Origin: Vreelandella populi
GTDB taxonomy: Bacteria; Pseudomonadota; Gammaproteobacteria; Pseudomonadales; Halomonadaceae
DNA: 64,000 nucleotides
Assembly (NCBI RefSeq): GCF_003989825.1
Contig: NZ_RZHE01000006.1
Location: forward strand, 1 to 64,000
Reading direction: 5' to 3'
Shown: positions 26,713 to 34,983 of the stretch, in pieces
Position numbering within the stretch: the stretch's first letter is position 1
Layout: every line of letters begins with the position of its first letter
Notes under the pieces: generated by a model
Database searches by the model: none
Seen by the model: only the letters and a program-made list of their open reading frames with translations
Told to the model about the DNA's origin: nothing
Position numbers and translations under genes: made by a program

Positions 26713-27165
26713 ATGAAACGATCTCCCTTGATCAGCCCCGAACTACTCGAACGCATCATTGACGCTTCTGAAGACGGCATTGTGGTTGCCGAACAAGAAG
26801 GTGATGAAAATATCCTCATTTATGTCAATAAAGGGTTTGAGCGCCTGACCGGTTACAGTGCCGATGAAATTCTTTACCGCGACTGCCGGTTCCTGCAAAA
26901 CGATGACCGCGATCAAGAGGCACTAAACACCATTCGCGATGCGTTGAAAGACCTGCGGCCCTGCCGTGAGGTTCTGCGCAACTATCGCAAGGATGGCACC
27001 ATGTTCTGGAACGAGCTTTCCATGACGCCAGTGTTCGATGAGTCTGAGAACCTGATGTATTTCATCGGCGTGCAGAAAGATGTGACTGCGCGTATCGAAG
27101 CACAGCATGCCCTGGCCGAATTACAAAATAGCGATAACCCGCCCCGTGTAGAACACGCTTTATAA
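26713..27165 (+). CDS. Short LOV-domain blue-light photoreceptor (PpSB1-LOV type)
   Basis: This 150-residue protein is a single PAS/LOV domain with short flanking helices and no effector domain. It closely follows the short LOV proteins of Pseudomonas putida (PpSB1-LOV): ASEDGIVVAE, ILIYVNKGFERLTGYSADEILY, and the flavin-adduct motif RDCRFLQ with photoactive Cys58. REVLRNYRKDGTMFWNEL and YFIGVQKDVTAR then form the flavin-binding sheet. The C-terminal helix (HALAELQ) is the usual dimer or signalling helix. It should bind FMN and form a light-induced cysteinyl adduct. The partner is unknown, and a cryptochrome/photolyase gene lies about 10 kb downstream. AGGA precedes the ATG. Confidence 0.93.
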   Translation: MKRSPLISPELLERIIDASEDGIVVAEQEGDENILIYVNKGFERLTGYSADEILYRDCRFLQNDDRDQEALNTIRDALKDLRPCREVLRNYRKDGTMFWNELSMTPVFDESENLMYFIGVQKDVTARIEAQHALAELQNSDNPPRVEHAL

Positions 27166-27180
27166 AAACCTAAAAATGTC

Positions 27181-27209
27181 TTGACCTTCAACCCATACAG
27201 CGGTATATA
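27181..27209 (+). promoter_or_regulatory. Near-consensus sigma-70 promoter
   Basis: TTGACC (27181-27186, 5/6) and TATATA (27204-27209, 5/6) are separated by exactly 17 bp. Transcription would start near 27216 and give an 85-base leader to the small gene at 27301. A short CGCTG/CAGCG hairpin (27219-27231) lies at the very 5' end of that leader. Confidence 0.6.
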
Positions 27210-27300
27210 GCGGCTAGGCGCTGAAACAGCGTTTGGCGCTTCCTTTTAAAAGAGAAGCCGTTGTGATGCCGGTACGCCGGCGTGGGTTGGAGGGCATACC

Positions 27301-27507
27301 ATGAGCCGTAACCCCTTAAATCGTGAAAACTACTCGAACGAAAACCTGGAAGTCGACGAATTCGAAAATCTTGATGCCGTCAACGATGATCAGTACAGCA
27401 AGCACAAGCCCAGCAAGGCCGATACATTACGTGCTCGTCGTCAGGTAGAAGCCTGGCTTGAAGAGCGCCGCTTGCAGCGTGCCATTGAAGACGACTGGGA
27501 TGTATAA
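27301..27507 (+). CDS. PA3496-family small acidic/basic protein
   Basis: The 68-residue cytoplasmic protein has an acidic, disordered first half and a basic helical C-terminus (RARRQVEAWLEERRLQRAIEDDW). That pattern marks the PA3496 family of small gammaproteobacterial proteins, named as putative envelope-integrity factors without a proven role. A strong GGAGG ribosome site precedes the ATG and a near-consensus promoter lies upstream, so it is probably well expressed. Confidence 0.8.
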   Translation: MSRNPLNRENYSNENLEVDEFENLDAVNDDQYSKHKPSKADTLRARRQVEAWLEERRLQRAIEDDWDV

Positions 27508-27713
27508 GCTGCACGCCTGATCGGCCTTCCAAGAAATATTCGTACAAGGGGCAGCGAGTGTGCATGCCCTTTGCACTTGATACTTGCCTCACATTTCATG
27601 CATGGGCTAATGCATTCATGCCCCCTCTTCTGGCCTTTCCAGACGCAGCGCACTATCATTTGAGCCCTACTCCAGCATATTGCTGTCGTTATTCATCAAC
27701 CTAACGGATTTCC

Positions 27714-29375
27714 ATGGCGCAATACGTATTCACCATGAATCGGGTTGGCAAAGTTGTGCCGCCCAAGAAACAAATTCTCAAGGATATTTCGCTCTCGTTT
27801 TTCCCGGGCGCCAAAATTGGCGTTCTAGGTTTGAATGGGGCCGGTAAATCCACACTGCTACGTATCATGGCCGGTGTCGATAAAGAGTTTGAAGGTGAAG
27901 CTCGTCCGATGCCGGGTATCAATGTGGGTTATTTGCCCCAGGAGCCGCAGCTCGACGACGAGAAGAACGTTCGTGATACCGTCGAAGAAGCCTTGGGCGC
28001 TATCAAAGAAGCACAGGAGAAGCTCGACGCGGTTTATGCCGCCTATGCTGAACCCGACGCTGATTTCGATGCCCTGGCAAGCGAGCAGGCTCGCCTGGAA
28101 AATATTATCGAAGCCGCTGACGCCCATAACCTTGAGCGCAAGCTTGAAGTAGCGGCCGAGGCACTTCGCCTCCCCCCTTGGGACGCTAAAGTGGGTAATT
28201 TGTCAGGGGGCGAGCGGCGTCGTGTCGCGCTTTGCCGCCTGCTACTGTCAAGCCCCGATATGCTGTTACTGGATGAACCTACCAACCACCTGGATGCTGA
28301 ATCGGTGGCCTGGCTTGAGCGCTTCCTTCATGACTATAACGGTACCGTGGTTGCCATTACCCACGACCGCTACTTCCTGGATAACGTCGCGGGCTGGATT
28401 CTCGAGCTTGACCGCGGTCAGGGTATTCCTTTTGAAGGCAACTACTCTCAGTGGCTGGAACAGAAAGAACAGCGCCTGAACCAGGAAGCCAAGCAGGAAG
28501 CTTCACGTCAAAAAGCGATCAAGCAAGAGCTTGAATGGGTTCGCAGTAATGCCAAGGGGCGCCAAGCTAAAAGCAAGGCGCGCCTTAACCGTTTCGAGGA
28601 AATGCAGTCTGGCGATTTCCAGAAGCGTAATGAGACCAACGAAATCTACATTCCGCCTGGTCCGCGCCTGGGTGATAAGGTTATCGAGTTCCACAACGTC
28701 ACCAAGCGGTTTGACGACAAGCTGCTTTATCAGGATCTTTCCTTCACCATTCCGCAAGGTGCGATTGTCGGTATTGTAGGGGGTAACGGTGCCGGTAAAT
28801 CCACGCTGTTCAAGCTGATTACGAGCAAAGAGCAGCCGGATGAAGGTAACGTTGTTATCGGCGAAACGGTCGATATTGCCTATGTCGAACAGCTGCGTGA
28901 TGCACTCGACGACAAACAGACCGTTTGGCAGGCCGTGTCTGGCGAGCAGGACATTCTCAATATCAATGGCTACGAAGTGTCATCACGCGCCTACGTGGGC
29001 CGTTTCAACTTCAAGGGCAACGACCAGCAAAAACGCTTGGATGAGCTATCGGGCGGGGAGCGTGGCCGTCTGCAGCTAGCCCAGACGCTGAAACAGGGCG
29101 CTAACGTACTGCTGCTGGATGAGCCCTCCAACGACCTGGACATCGAGACTTTGCGCGCACTGGAAGAGGCCCTGCTGGCATTCCCCGGCTGTGCGATGGT
29201 GATTTCTCACGATCGCTGGTTCCTCGACCGTATCGCTACCCATATTCTGGCCTTTGAAGGTGACTCTGAAGTTGTCTTCTTCGATGGTAATTACACAGAC
29301 TATGAAGAAGACCATAAAAAGCGGGTAGGCAACGATACGCCCAAGCGAATGAAGTATAAGCGTATTGATGCCTAA
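27714..29375 (+). CDS. ettA: Energy-dependent translational throttle protein EttA (ABC-F)
   Basis: EttA binds the ribosomal E site and gates the first rounds of elongation according to the ATP/ADP ratio. The 553-residue protein begins almost like E. coli EttA (555 residues). It has two ATPase domains: Walker A GLNGAGKS (39-46) with signature LSGGERRRVALCR, and a second GGNGAGKS with LSGGERGRLQLAQ. The EttA arm insertion and the tRNA-interaction linker (KQEASRQKAIKQELEWVRSNAKGRQAK) separate them. It ends with KRMKYKRID as in the family. It is a single gene followed by a strong terminator. Confidence 0.97.
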   Translation: MAQYVFTMNRVGKVVPPKKQILKDISLSFFPGAKIGVLGLNGAGKSTLLRIMAGVDKEFEGEARPMPGINVGYLPQEPQLDDEKNVRDTVEEALGAIKEAQEKLDAVYAAYAEPDADFDALASEQARLENIIEAADAHNLERKLEVAAEALRLPPWDAKVGNLSGGERRRVALCRLLLSSPDMLLLDEPTNHLDAESVAWLERFLHDYNGTVVAITHDRYFLDNVAGWILELDRGQGIPFEGNYSQWLEQKEQRLNQEAKQEASRQKAIKQELEWVRSNAKGRQAKSKARLNRFEEMQSGDFQKRNETNEIYIPPGPRLGDKVIEFHNVTKRFDDKLLYQDLSFTIPQGAIVGIVGGNGAGKSTLFKLITSKEQPDEGNVVIGETVDIAYVEQLRDALDDKQTVWQAVSGEQDILNINGYEVSSRAYVGRFNFKGNDQQKRLDELSGGERGRLQLAQTLKQGANVLLLDEPSNDLDIETLRALEEALLAFPGCAMVISHDRWFLDRIATHILAFEGDSEVVFFDGNYTDYEEDHKKRVGNDTPKRMKYKRIDA

Positions 29376-29415
29376 TACTTACCCACGAAGTATCAGGTAG
29401 CGTTACCTAATATGC

Positions 29416-29439
29416 AAAAAGCCCCGTTCGGGGCTTTTT
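29416..29439 (+). terminator. Rho-independent terminator of ettA
   Basis: The stem AAAAAGCCCC/GGGGCTTTTT with a GTTC loop starts about 40 bases after the ettA stop. The A and T runs on the two sides make it work in both directions, so it can also end the convergent DUF1328 transcript. Confidence 0.92.
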
Positions 29440-29480
29440 GTTTATCTGACTATTAACTTGGCCAGTACCAGTCAAGTGCG

Positions 29481-29639
29481 TTAACGGCGTCGACCAGTAA
29501 ACAGTGAAACGATAAACAGAATTAGAAATAGCACAAATAGGATTTGGGCAATAGTAGAAGCAACGCCCGCAATACCAGAAAACCCTAGCACGCCTGCCAC
29601 AATCGCAATAATCAAAAAAAGCATCGCATTGCCCAGCAT
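29481..29639 (-). CDS. DUF1328 small membrane protein
   Basis: The 52-residue peptide has two membrane helices (about 4-22 and 27-47) with the family pattern [25 protein letters not shown] and a C-terminal basic TGRRR. DUF1328 (YtjA-like) proteins are small inner-membrane peptides of unknown role, often stress-induced. ATG at 29639 is chosen because AAGGAG precedes it; the longer frame adds a basic segment foreign to the family. Confidence 0.88.
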   Translation of the reverse strand: MLGNAMLFLIIAIVAGVLGFSGIAGVASTIAQILFVLFLILFIVSLFTGRRR

Positions 29640-29845
29640 CGTCTTACTCCTTTTCCTTGGTGACGCTTTTCCATTTAAAAGCGTACGTTCCTTACGTACG
29701 ATTCGCTTTGACACTACTTAGCTTTAGCGACAACGCGCTATTCGTCAAGAAATTGAAGTTAACTTGACTACCACTTCTCGCGAGGCGATAAATATTTTGC
29801 CTTTGAAAACTCGGTATGCAATGAATGACTAATTAAAACTGGACG

Positions 29846-30487
29846 TTAAAAATAGTAAGCACCCTTGGTAACACCTTGGGCGATAAACCGCATTGTCCAC
29901 TTAAACGGCGCGAGAAAACGCATGCCGCCTGACTCTATTGCAAGATGCGCCTGATGCGCTTCATCAGAAGCCATCTGGCGAAGCAGCGCATGCGAACGCT
30001 GATCACCCACAATCAGCTGCGTTTGCTGATCTTCAAAATGTTTTCCAGCAAGCTCACGCGACGCTGCAATCATGCCCATGCTCAGTCGGTCACTGGCCAG
30101 CCCTGAGACAGCCCCCATACCAAAAGCGGACGCATAGAAAAGCGGCGTAAAATAACTGGTACGGCTATTTAACTGCGCCAAGCGCTCTTCACACCAGGCC
30201 ATATGATCAAATGCCTCAGCGGCAGACTGCTCCATTTGCTGACGTGCATGAGGCAGCGCCGCTGTCGCACTCTGCCCTTGGTAAAGCGCCTGATTGGCCA
30301 CGCCAATCAGATGATTGACACGCATCAATCCAGCGGTATGGCGGCGCTGGTGGCCGTCAAATGACATCTCGTCCAGCTTGCTTGCCGGATGGTTACGCTG
30401 CGCTCGAGCCGCGTGAGGAATCATTGAGCGCAAGGCGGTATCGAACTGCTGAATCAAACAATCTGACCGGCTAAGTTGACGCTTCAT
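29846..30487 (-). CDS. Coq7-fold protein with degenerate diiron site
   Basis: Over its whole length the 213-residue product aligns with bacterial Coq7 (demethoxyubiquinol hydroxylase): LMRVNH, QALYQGQ, DHMAWCEERLAQL, PLFYASAFGMGAVSGLASDR and a similar C-terminus. Most iron ligands expected of that family are changed, however. The HxGE glutamate is Gly62, the ExxH glutamate is Ala92 (His95 remains), the third-helix glutamate is Arg144 and the last histidine is Gln179 (Glu176 remains). It is therefore unlikely to be an active diiron hydroxylase. It may be a structural, regulatory or lipid-binding paralogue. ATG at 30487 has GGAG upstream. It follows the HinT-like gene by 62 bp on the same strand. 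Confidence 0.75.
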   Translation of the reverse strand: MKRQLSRSDCLIQQFDTALRSMIPHAARAQRNHPASKLDEMSFDGHQRRHTAGLMRVNHLIGVANQALYQGQSATAALPHARQQMEQSAAEAFDHMAWCEERLAQLNSRTSYFTPLFYASAFGMGAVSGLASDRLSMGMIAASRELAGKHFEDQQTQLIVGDQRSHALLRQMASDEAHQAHLAIESGGMRFLAPFKWTMRFIAQGVTKGAYYF

Positions 30488-30549
30488 GGCTCGCTCCGCA
30501 TAACGGCAAAAGGGATAATGAAGATGAGGACAAAAGTGGCTGGCGCTAT

Positions 30550-30891
30550 TTAGCCCGCAGGCCACGTAAATTGTCGGCCACCTAATAAATGCATGTGAAT
30601 ATGGTAGACCGTTTGCCCGCCCCTTTCGTTGCAATTCATCACAACGCGATAGCCATCTTCGGCAAAGCCCTGCTGCTTGGCAAGGTGAGCCGCGGTGAAC
30701 TGCAAACGCCCGATAATGGCCAGATCGGCCTCATCGATATCGTTCAAGGTAGCAATGTGCTTTTTAGGAATAATCAGCTGATGCGTAGGCGCCGTCGGGC
30801 TAATATCGTTAAAAGCGATGACATCGTCGTCTTCAAATACGATATCCGCCGGGATTTCACGATTGATGATCTTGCAGAACAGACAGTCCAT
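30550..30891 (-). CDS. hinT: HIT-family purine nucleoside phosphoramidase (HinT-like)
   Basis: The 113-residue cytoplasmic protein has the HIT signature with histidines at 97, 99 and 101 (HIHMHLLGG), which hydrolyses AMP-lysine and similar phosphoramidates. The N-terminus CLFCKIINREIPADIVFEDDDVIAF is typical of the HinT branch. A good AAGGAG site precedes the ATG. It lies between the PrkB-type kinase gene and the Coq7-fold gene on the same strand. Confidence 0.92.
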   Translation of the reverse strand: MDCLFCKIINREIPADIVFEDDDVIAFNDISPTAPTHQLIIPKKHIATLNDIDEADLAIIGRLQFTAAHLAKQQGFAEDGYRVVMNCNERGGQTVYHIHMHLLGGRQFTWPAG

Positions 30892-30939
30892 ACCATCTCC
30901 TTTTTTATCTTTACGTCCAGCGCTGCCCTTGTAACATAT

Positions 30940-31812
30940 TTAACGAAAGCGTCGCTGGGACAATAGATGACGCACAAGTGGCGCCAAAATAAGCTCCATG
31001 GCAAGCGACATACGCGCGCCCGGCACCACCAAGGTATGTGGCCGGGTCATAAAGGCATCCTTGATCATTGCCAAAAGCCAGGGAAAATCCACGGTTGAAG
31101 GGTCACGAAAGCGTATTACCACAAAGGATTCCGAATCAGTGGGAATATCCTGCACTTCAAAGGGGTTGGAGGTATCAACGGTGGGTACGCGTTGAAAGTT
31201 GATATGCGTGCGCGAAAACTGGGGCTGGATATAGCGCACATAGTCATTCATACGGCCCAAAATCGTATCAATGACCGCCTCTTGGGAGTAACCGCGCAGC
31301 TTGGTATCCCGGTCGATTTTCTGAATCCACTCCAGATTCATGGTCGGCGCCACGCCTACCAGAAGATCAACATGGCGGGCAATGTCGTAATTCTCGGTAA
31401 CCAGCCCCCCGTGCAGCCCTTCATAGAACAAAAGGTCGGTACCGCAGGGCAACGACTGCCACTCCGTAAAGGTACCGACACGGCAGCCCGCCTCAATTTT
31501 CTGTTTATCTTCGGCATGAATATAGTGCCGAAAGGTGCCCGTCCCGTGCTCGCCATACTCAATAAACAGCCCTTCAAGACGGTCCAGCAGATTTGCCTCA
31601 ACCGCAAAGTGAGAAAGCTCATCCTTGCGTTCTGGCTCCTCACGAAAGATCCGGTGTAGGTCATCACGCGTATAGCGGTGAAACGCATCACCATCCACCA
31701 CGGCGGCATGCACGTCTTCGCGTAAAAACATGCGCTCGAAGCTTCGTCGAACGGTGGTGGTGCCCGCCCCGGAGGAGCCCGTTACCGCAATGATCGGATA
31801 CTCGCGCGACAT
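30940..31812 (-). CDS. prkB: Phosphoribulokinase-like protein of PrkB type
   Basis: The 290-residue protein has a P-loop (GSSGAGTTT, about 12-20) and closely follows E. coli PrkB: VVDGDAFHRYTRDDL, FIEYGEHGTG, LLFYEGLHGG, HVDLLVGVAPTMNLEWIQKI and QFSRTHINFQRVPTVDTSNPF. True phosphoribulokinases make ribulose-1,5-bisphosphate in the Calvin cycle. No RuBisCO or other cycle gene is seen here, and the role of PrkB in heterotrophs is unknown. Its start codon overlaps the stop of the thioesterase gene (TAATG), so the two are translationally coupled. Confidence 0.88.
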   Translation of the reverse strand: MSREYPIIAVTGSSGAGTTTVRRSFERMFLREDVHAAVVDGDAFHRYTRDDLHRIFREEPERKDELSHFAVEANLLDRLEGLFIEYGEHGTGTFRHYIHAEDKQKIEAGCRVGTFTEWQSLPCGTDLLFYEGLHGGLVTENYDIARHVDLLVGVAPTMNLEWIQKIDRDTKLRGYSQEAVIDTILGRMNDYVRYIQPQFSRTHINFQRVPTVDTSNPFEVQDIPTDSESFVVIRFRDPSTVDFPWLLAMIKDAFMTRPHTLVVPGARMSLAMELILAPLVRHLLSQRRFR

Positions 31813-32252
31813 TAAGCGCCCCTCGCTTGTGCCAAAATCTGCAACACCTGCTCGGGCACTGCCACAGGCTGACCCGCTTTCAGATCAATCAATAGCTGAT
31901 TCACCCGGGCAGTGGCAACAACACGTTCGCCATCACGCTGCACAATGCGCTGGTAAACGGTGAGCGCCTTGCCACTGGGCTCGGGCACCGCCGTTTCTAT
32001 CACCAGCGCATCAGGCCAGCGGGCTTCGCTTTGGTACTGCACGGCTAGGTCAGCAACAACGCTTGGATAGCCGTGCATATCCCACTCCACCAGATCAAGC
32101 GCTGCAAACGCTTGAATGCGGGCTTCATGCAATAGTGACACCAGAGCATCATGCCCTAAATGCCGCCCGTAATTCATGTCGGTGACCCGTACCGTCAAGG
32201 GATGACGATGAATGATCGCTTCAGCAGGAAATTCCAGCTTTACACGTTCCAT
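31812..32252 (-). CDS. Hotdog-fold acyl-CoA thioesterase (4HBT type)
   Basis: The 146-residue protein fits the 4-hydroxybenzoyl-CoA thioesterase/YbgC pattern. It has a VRVTDMNYGRHLGHDALVSLLHEAR motif with the active-site region, then VVADLAVQYQSEARWPDALVIET. Such enzymes cleave acyl-CoA thioesters in the cytoplasm, and chain-length preference is unknown. A GGAAG ribosome site precedes the ATG. The TAATG overlap with prkB suggests a joint function. Confidence 0.82.
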   Translation of the reverse strand: MERVKLEFPAEAIIHRHPLTVRVTDMNYGRHLGHDALVSLLHEARIQAFAALDLVEWDMHGYPSVVADLAVQYQSEARWPDALVIETAVPEPSGKALTVYQRIVQRDGERVVATARVNQLLIDLKAGQPVAVPEQVLQILAQARGA

Positions 32253-32306
32253 GCCTGCTTCCTTTCGGTAATGTAGGGAACACCTGCAATGATGGATTAC
32301 ATGAGA

Positions 32307-33596
32307 TTACGATTTCTGTTCACGCGCAATAGCACGATAGGCGATATCGCGACGATACTCCGCCCCTTCCCAGCAGATCGCTTCCACCCCTTTGTAAGCC
32401 TGCTGCTGAGCCTCAAGCACACTATCACCGAGCGCGGTGACACACAGCACCCGCCCGCCTGATGTGGTGATTTCTCCCGTGGCGTTTTGTGCAGTACCTG
32501 CGTGGAAGACCTTGCTGTGCTGCTCGGCATCATTCAGGCCGCTGATGACATCGCCTTTACGGTAGCTGCCAGGATAACCACCGGCAGCCATTACTACACC
32601 GACGGCAGCGCGCGGGTCCCACTGACACTCCTTGCCAGCCAGCTGGCCTTTGGCACCGGCCAGGCAAAGTTCAGCCAGATCAGAGGTCAAGCGCATCATG
32701 ATCGGCTGGGTTTCTGGATCACCAAACCGGCAGTTGTATTCAATTACCTTGGGTTGCCCGGAAGCGTCAATCATCAGACCGGCATACAAAAAGCCAGTGT
32801 AGGCATTGCCTTCGGCCGCCATACCTTTAACGGTAGGCACAATGACCTGCTCCATAATCCGAGCATCGATTTCGGGGGTAACCACAGGCGCTGGCGAATA
32901 AGCGCCCATCCCCCCTGTGTTAGGGCCAGTATCGCCATCATAGGCACGCTTGTGGTCCTGGCTGGTGGCCATCGGCACAATGCTTTCGCCATCCACCATG
33001 ACAATAAAACTGGCTTCTTCACCCTCAAGAAACTCTTCGATTACCACCCGGGCGCCGGCGTCGCCAAAGGCATTGGCTTCAAGCATATCGCGAATGGCCA
33101 CTTCGGCTTCCATTTCGCTCATGGCCACAATCACGCCTTTGCCAGCGGCCAAACCATCCGCCTTGATAACGATAGGCGCGCCGACCTGTTTCAGGTAGTC
33201 CAAGGCAGGTGTTACAGCGGTAAACGTTTGATAGGCAGCGGTCGGGATCTGATGGCGAGCCAAGAAGTCCTTGGTGAACGATTTGGAGCCTTCCAGCTGG
33301 GCAGCGGCTTGTGTCGGGCCGAAGATAGCCAGCCCCGCCGTTTGAAAGCGATCCACCACACCGTCTACCAACGGCGCTTCTGGGCCTACCACGGTCAAGC
33401 CGATATTTTCCTGGCGTGCGAAGGCTTCAAGCCCAGCCAGATCAGTCGCTGCAATATCGATATTGGTCAGCTTGTCTTCTGTTGCGGTACCGGCATTGCC
33501 TGGCGCCACAAATACCTGCTCAACATTACTGGATTGCGCCAGTTTCCATGCCAGAGCATGCTCGCGGCCGCCGCCACCTATCATCAAAACCTTCAT
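32307..33596 (-). CDS. purD: Phosphoribosylamine-glycine ligase
   Basis: PurD joins glycine to 5-phosphoribosylamine with ATP, step two of purine synthesis. The 429-residue protein has the N-terminal [19 protein letters not shown] motif, the ATP-grasp region ([16 protein letters not shown]) and the signature [17 protein letters not shown] precedes the ATG. purH is not next to it here: it is followed by the thioesterase-prkB pair and preceded by phaR. Confidence 0.96.
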   Translation of the reverse strand: MKVLMIGGGGREHALAWKLAQSSNVEQVFVAPGNAGTATEDKLTNIDIAATDLAGLEAFARQENIGLTVVGPEAPLVDGVVDRFQTAGLAIFGPTQAAAQLEGSKSFTKDFLARHQIPTAAYQTFTAVTPALDYLKQVGAPIVIKADGLAAGKGVIVAMSEMEAEVAIRDMLEANAFGDAGARVVIEEFLEGEEASFIVMVDGESIVPMATSQDHKRAYDGDTGPNTGGMGAYSPAPVVTPEIDARIMEQVIVPTVKGMAAEGNAYTGFLYAGLMIDASGQPKVIEYNCRFGDPETQPIMMRLTSDLAELCLAGAKGQLAGKECQWDPRAAVGVVMAAGGYPGSYRKGDVISGLNDAEQHSKVFHAGTAQNATGEITTSGGRVLCVTALGDSVLEAQQQAYKGVEAICWEGAEYRRDIAYRAIAREQKS

Positions 33597-33663
33597 GTTC
33601 TTCCTTCTCGAACGGGAGAGCGATTATGCGCCGCATTATGCCACAAGGTGGTCCTGCATGGGG

Positions 33664-34128
33664 TCAGGAGGTTTTATCCTCGTCATCCTCATCACGGGTA
33701 GTGGTCGTTTGATTCAGTGTCTTCTGCCAAAAACGCATGTTCTCTTCGGCAAGCTCGCGCATGAACTCCATGGGCGTATGGCGCATGGCCTGCTGCCACT
33801 GGCTCTGCAAACGCTTTTGCTGCTCAAGCATCAGCTGCGTGCCCTGCTCAAGGTAGCGCGCCAGCGGCAGTGGAGACGACATGTCATACACCCGGATCAA
33901 CTGCGCCAGCAAATCGTTGGAAAATACTTCGGCTTCATTGTCGGACTGCTCCTGTTCGATAATGATCGAGAGCAGAATCGTGCGCGTCAGATCTTCACCA
34001 CTCTTGGCATCCTCAACCCGGAATGGCTCTTCTTCAATGATTAAACGCCGCAGGTCTTCAAGCGTTACATAACGGCTTTGCTGGGTATCGTACAACCTGC
34101 GGTTGGCATATTTGCGAATTACGCGCAC
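33664..34128 (-). CDS. phaR: Polyhydroxyalkanoate synthesis regulator PhaR
   Basis: PhaR is a DNA- and PHB-binding repressor that controls phasin genes and polymer accumulation. The first residues (VRVIRKYANRRLYDTQQSRYVTLEDLRRLI) are the family DNA-binding motif, and a helical C-terminal region contains EQGTQLMLEQQKRL. The start is GTG at 34128 with a strong AAGGAG seven bases upstream, giving 154 residues. The longer frame to 34206 adds a Cys-rich segment not seen in the family. No phaC gene is in the window. Confidence 0.9.
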   Translation of the reverse strand: MRVIRKYANRRLYDTQQSRYVTLEDLRRLIIEEEPFRVEDAKSGEDLTRTILLSIIIEQEQSDNEAEVFSNDLLAQLIRVYDMSSPLPLARYLEQGTQLMLEQQKRLQSQWQQAMRHTPMEFMRELAEENMRFWQKTLNQTTTTRDEDDEDKTS

Positions 34129-34252
34129 AGCGCATCTCCTTAAACGCGATAGGGGTTGTTCCCCAATGCTATTATTGTGCCTGCACCACACGCCCATGCA
34201 AGCCATGTGCTCAGATTAGCGTGCGATAGTGTGCCCATCCTTTGACCAGTAG

Positions 34253-34975
34253 ATGTCTACCATGAACTTGATTTTGCTTCATCCCGGCGACCTTGATCAG
34301 CAGGGCTACGCGCGTATCAGAGACCCGCGCAGGCTTGCCCATTTACGTGATATCCACCGCGCTACTCCTGGCGACCGGCTGACCGTTGGTGTTCAGGGTG
34401 GTTTGATGGGCAAGGCAGCGCTTATTGAGCTCACCCCCGATCAAGCCGTTTTTGCGCTGGAACCGTTAGCGGATATTCCACCGCCTGCCCTGCCCGTTCA
34501 CTTGGTGCTCGCGCTGCCCCGCCCACGCATGCTGGCCCGAACGCTTGAGCATGTTACCGCACTTGGGGTTAAAGAGATTACGCTACTGCACACCAAACGC
34601 GTAGAGAAAAGCTACTGGCAGTCGCCCGAGCTGCTGCCTGAGAAGATTCATCAGCATCTGGTATTGGGGCTGGAACAGGCGCGCGATACGCAATTACCTA
34701 GCATCATGCTAAGCAAGGGATTTCGTCTTTTTCTTGAAGAACAGCTGCCGACCCTACTTCATGAACGGCGCGGCCTTGTGGCCCATCCCGGCATGCCGAT
34801 GGAGTGCCCTCGTGGCATTAGCGAAAACACGCTGCTGCTGGTCGGCCCTGAGGGTGGGTTTATTCCATGGGAAGTTGAGAAACTGCTGGAAGCCGGTTGC
34901 CAGGGAATACATCTGGGCCCGCGTATTCTTCGCGTTGAAACAGCCGTGACGGCGCTACTGTCACGGCTGTTTTAA
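34253..34975 (+). CDS. rsmE: 16S rRNA m3U1498 methyltransferase RsmE
   Basis: RsmE is a SPOUT-fold dimer that methylates N3 of U1498 in 16S rRNA. The 240-residue protein has a PUA-like N-terminal domain (about 1-75), the LVLALPRPRMLARTLEHVTALGV region, and the knot motifs LLVGPEGGF and LGPRILRVETAV. Starts at Met1 (34253) and Met4 (34262) are both possible, and neither has a strong ribosome site. Its final codons form part of a terminator hairpin. Confidence 0.94.
   Translation: MSTMNLILLHPGDLDQQGYARIRDPRRLAHLRDIHRATPGDRLTVGVQGGLMGKAALIELTPDQAVFALEPLADIPPPALPVHLVLALPRPRMLARTLEHVTALGVKEITLLHTKRVEKSYWQSPELLPEKIHQHLVLGLEQARDTQLPSIMLSKGFRLFLEEQLPTLLHERRGLVAHPGMPMECPRGISENTLLLVGPEGGFIPWEVEKLLEAGCQGIHLGPRILRVETAVTALLSRLF
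34941..34972 (+). terminator. Terminator overlapping the 3' end of rsmE
   Basis: A perfect 10-bp stem (CAGCCGTGAC at 34941-34950, GTCACGGCTG at 34960-34969) with a 9-nt loop is followed by TTTT. The hairpin is formed by the last coding codons of rsmE and the T run includes the stop codon region. Confidence 0.85.
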
Positions 34976-34983
34976 AAGGCTAT

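Noticed and set aside
30940..31812. Evidence for a Calvin cycle from the phosphoribulokinase-like gene
   Set aside because: The sequence follows the PrkB branch of heterotrophs and no RuBisCO or other cycle gene is present in the window.
32487..33701. 404-codon plus-strand reading frame opposite purD
   Set aside because: It is an exact antisense shadow of purD, has no ribosome site, and its product is rich in His, Arg and Gly with no recognisable domain. purD on the minus strand is certain.
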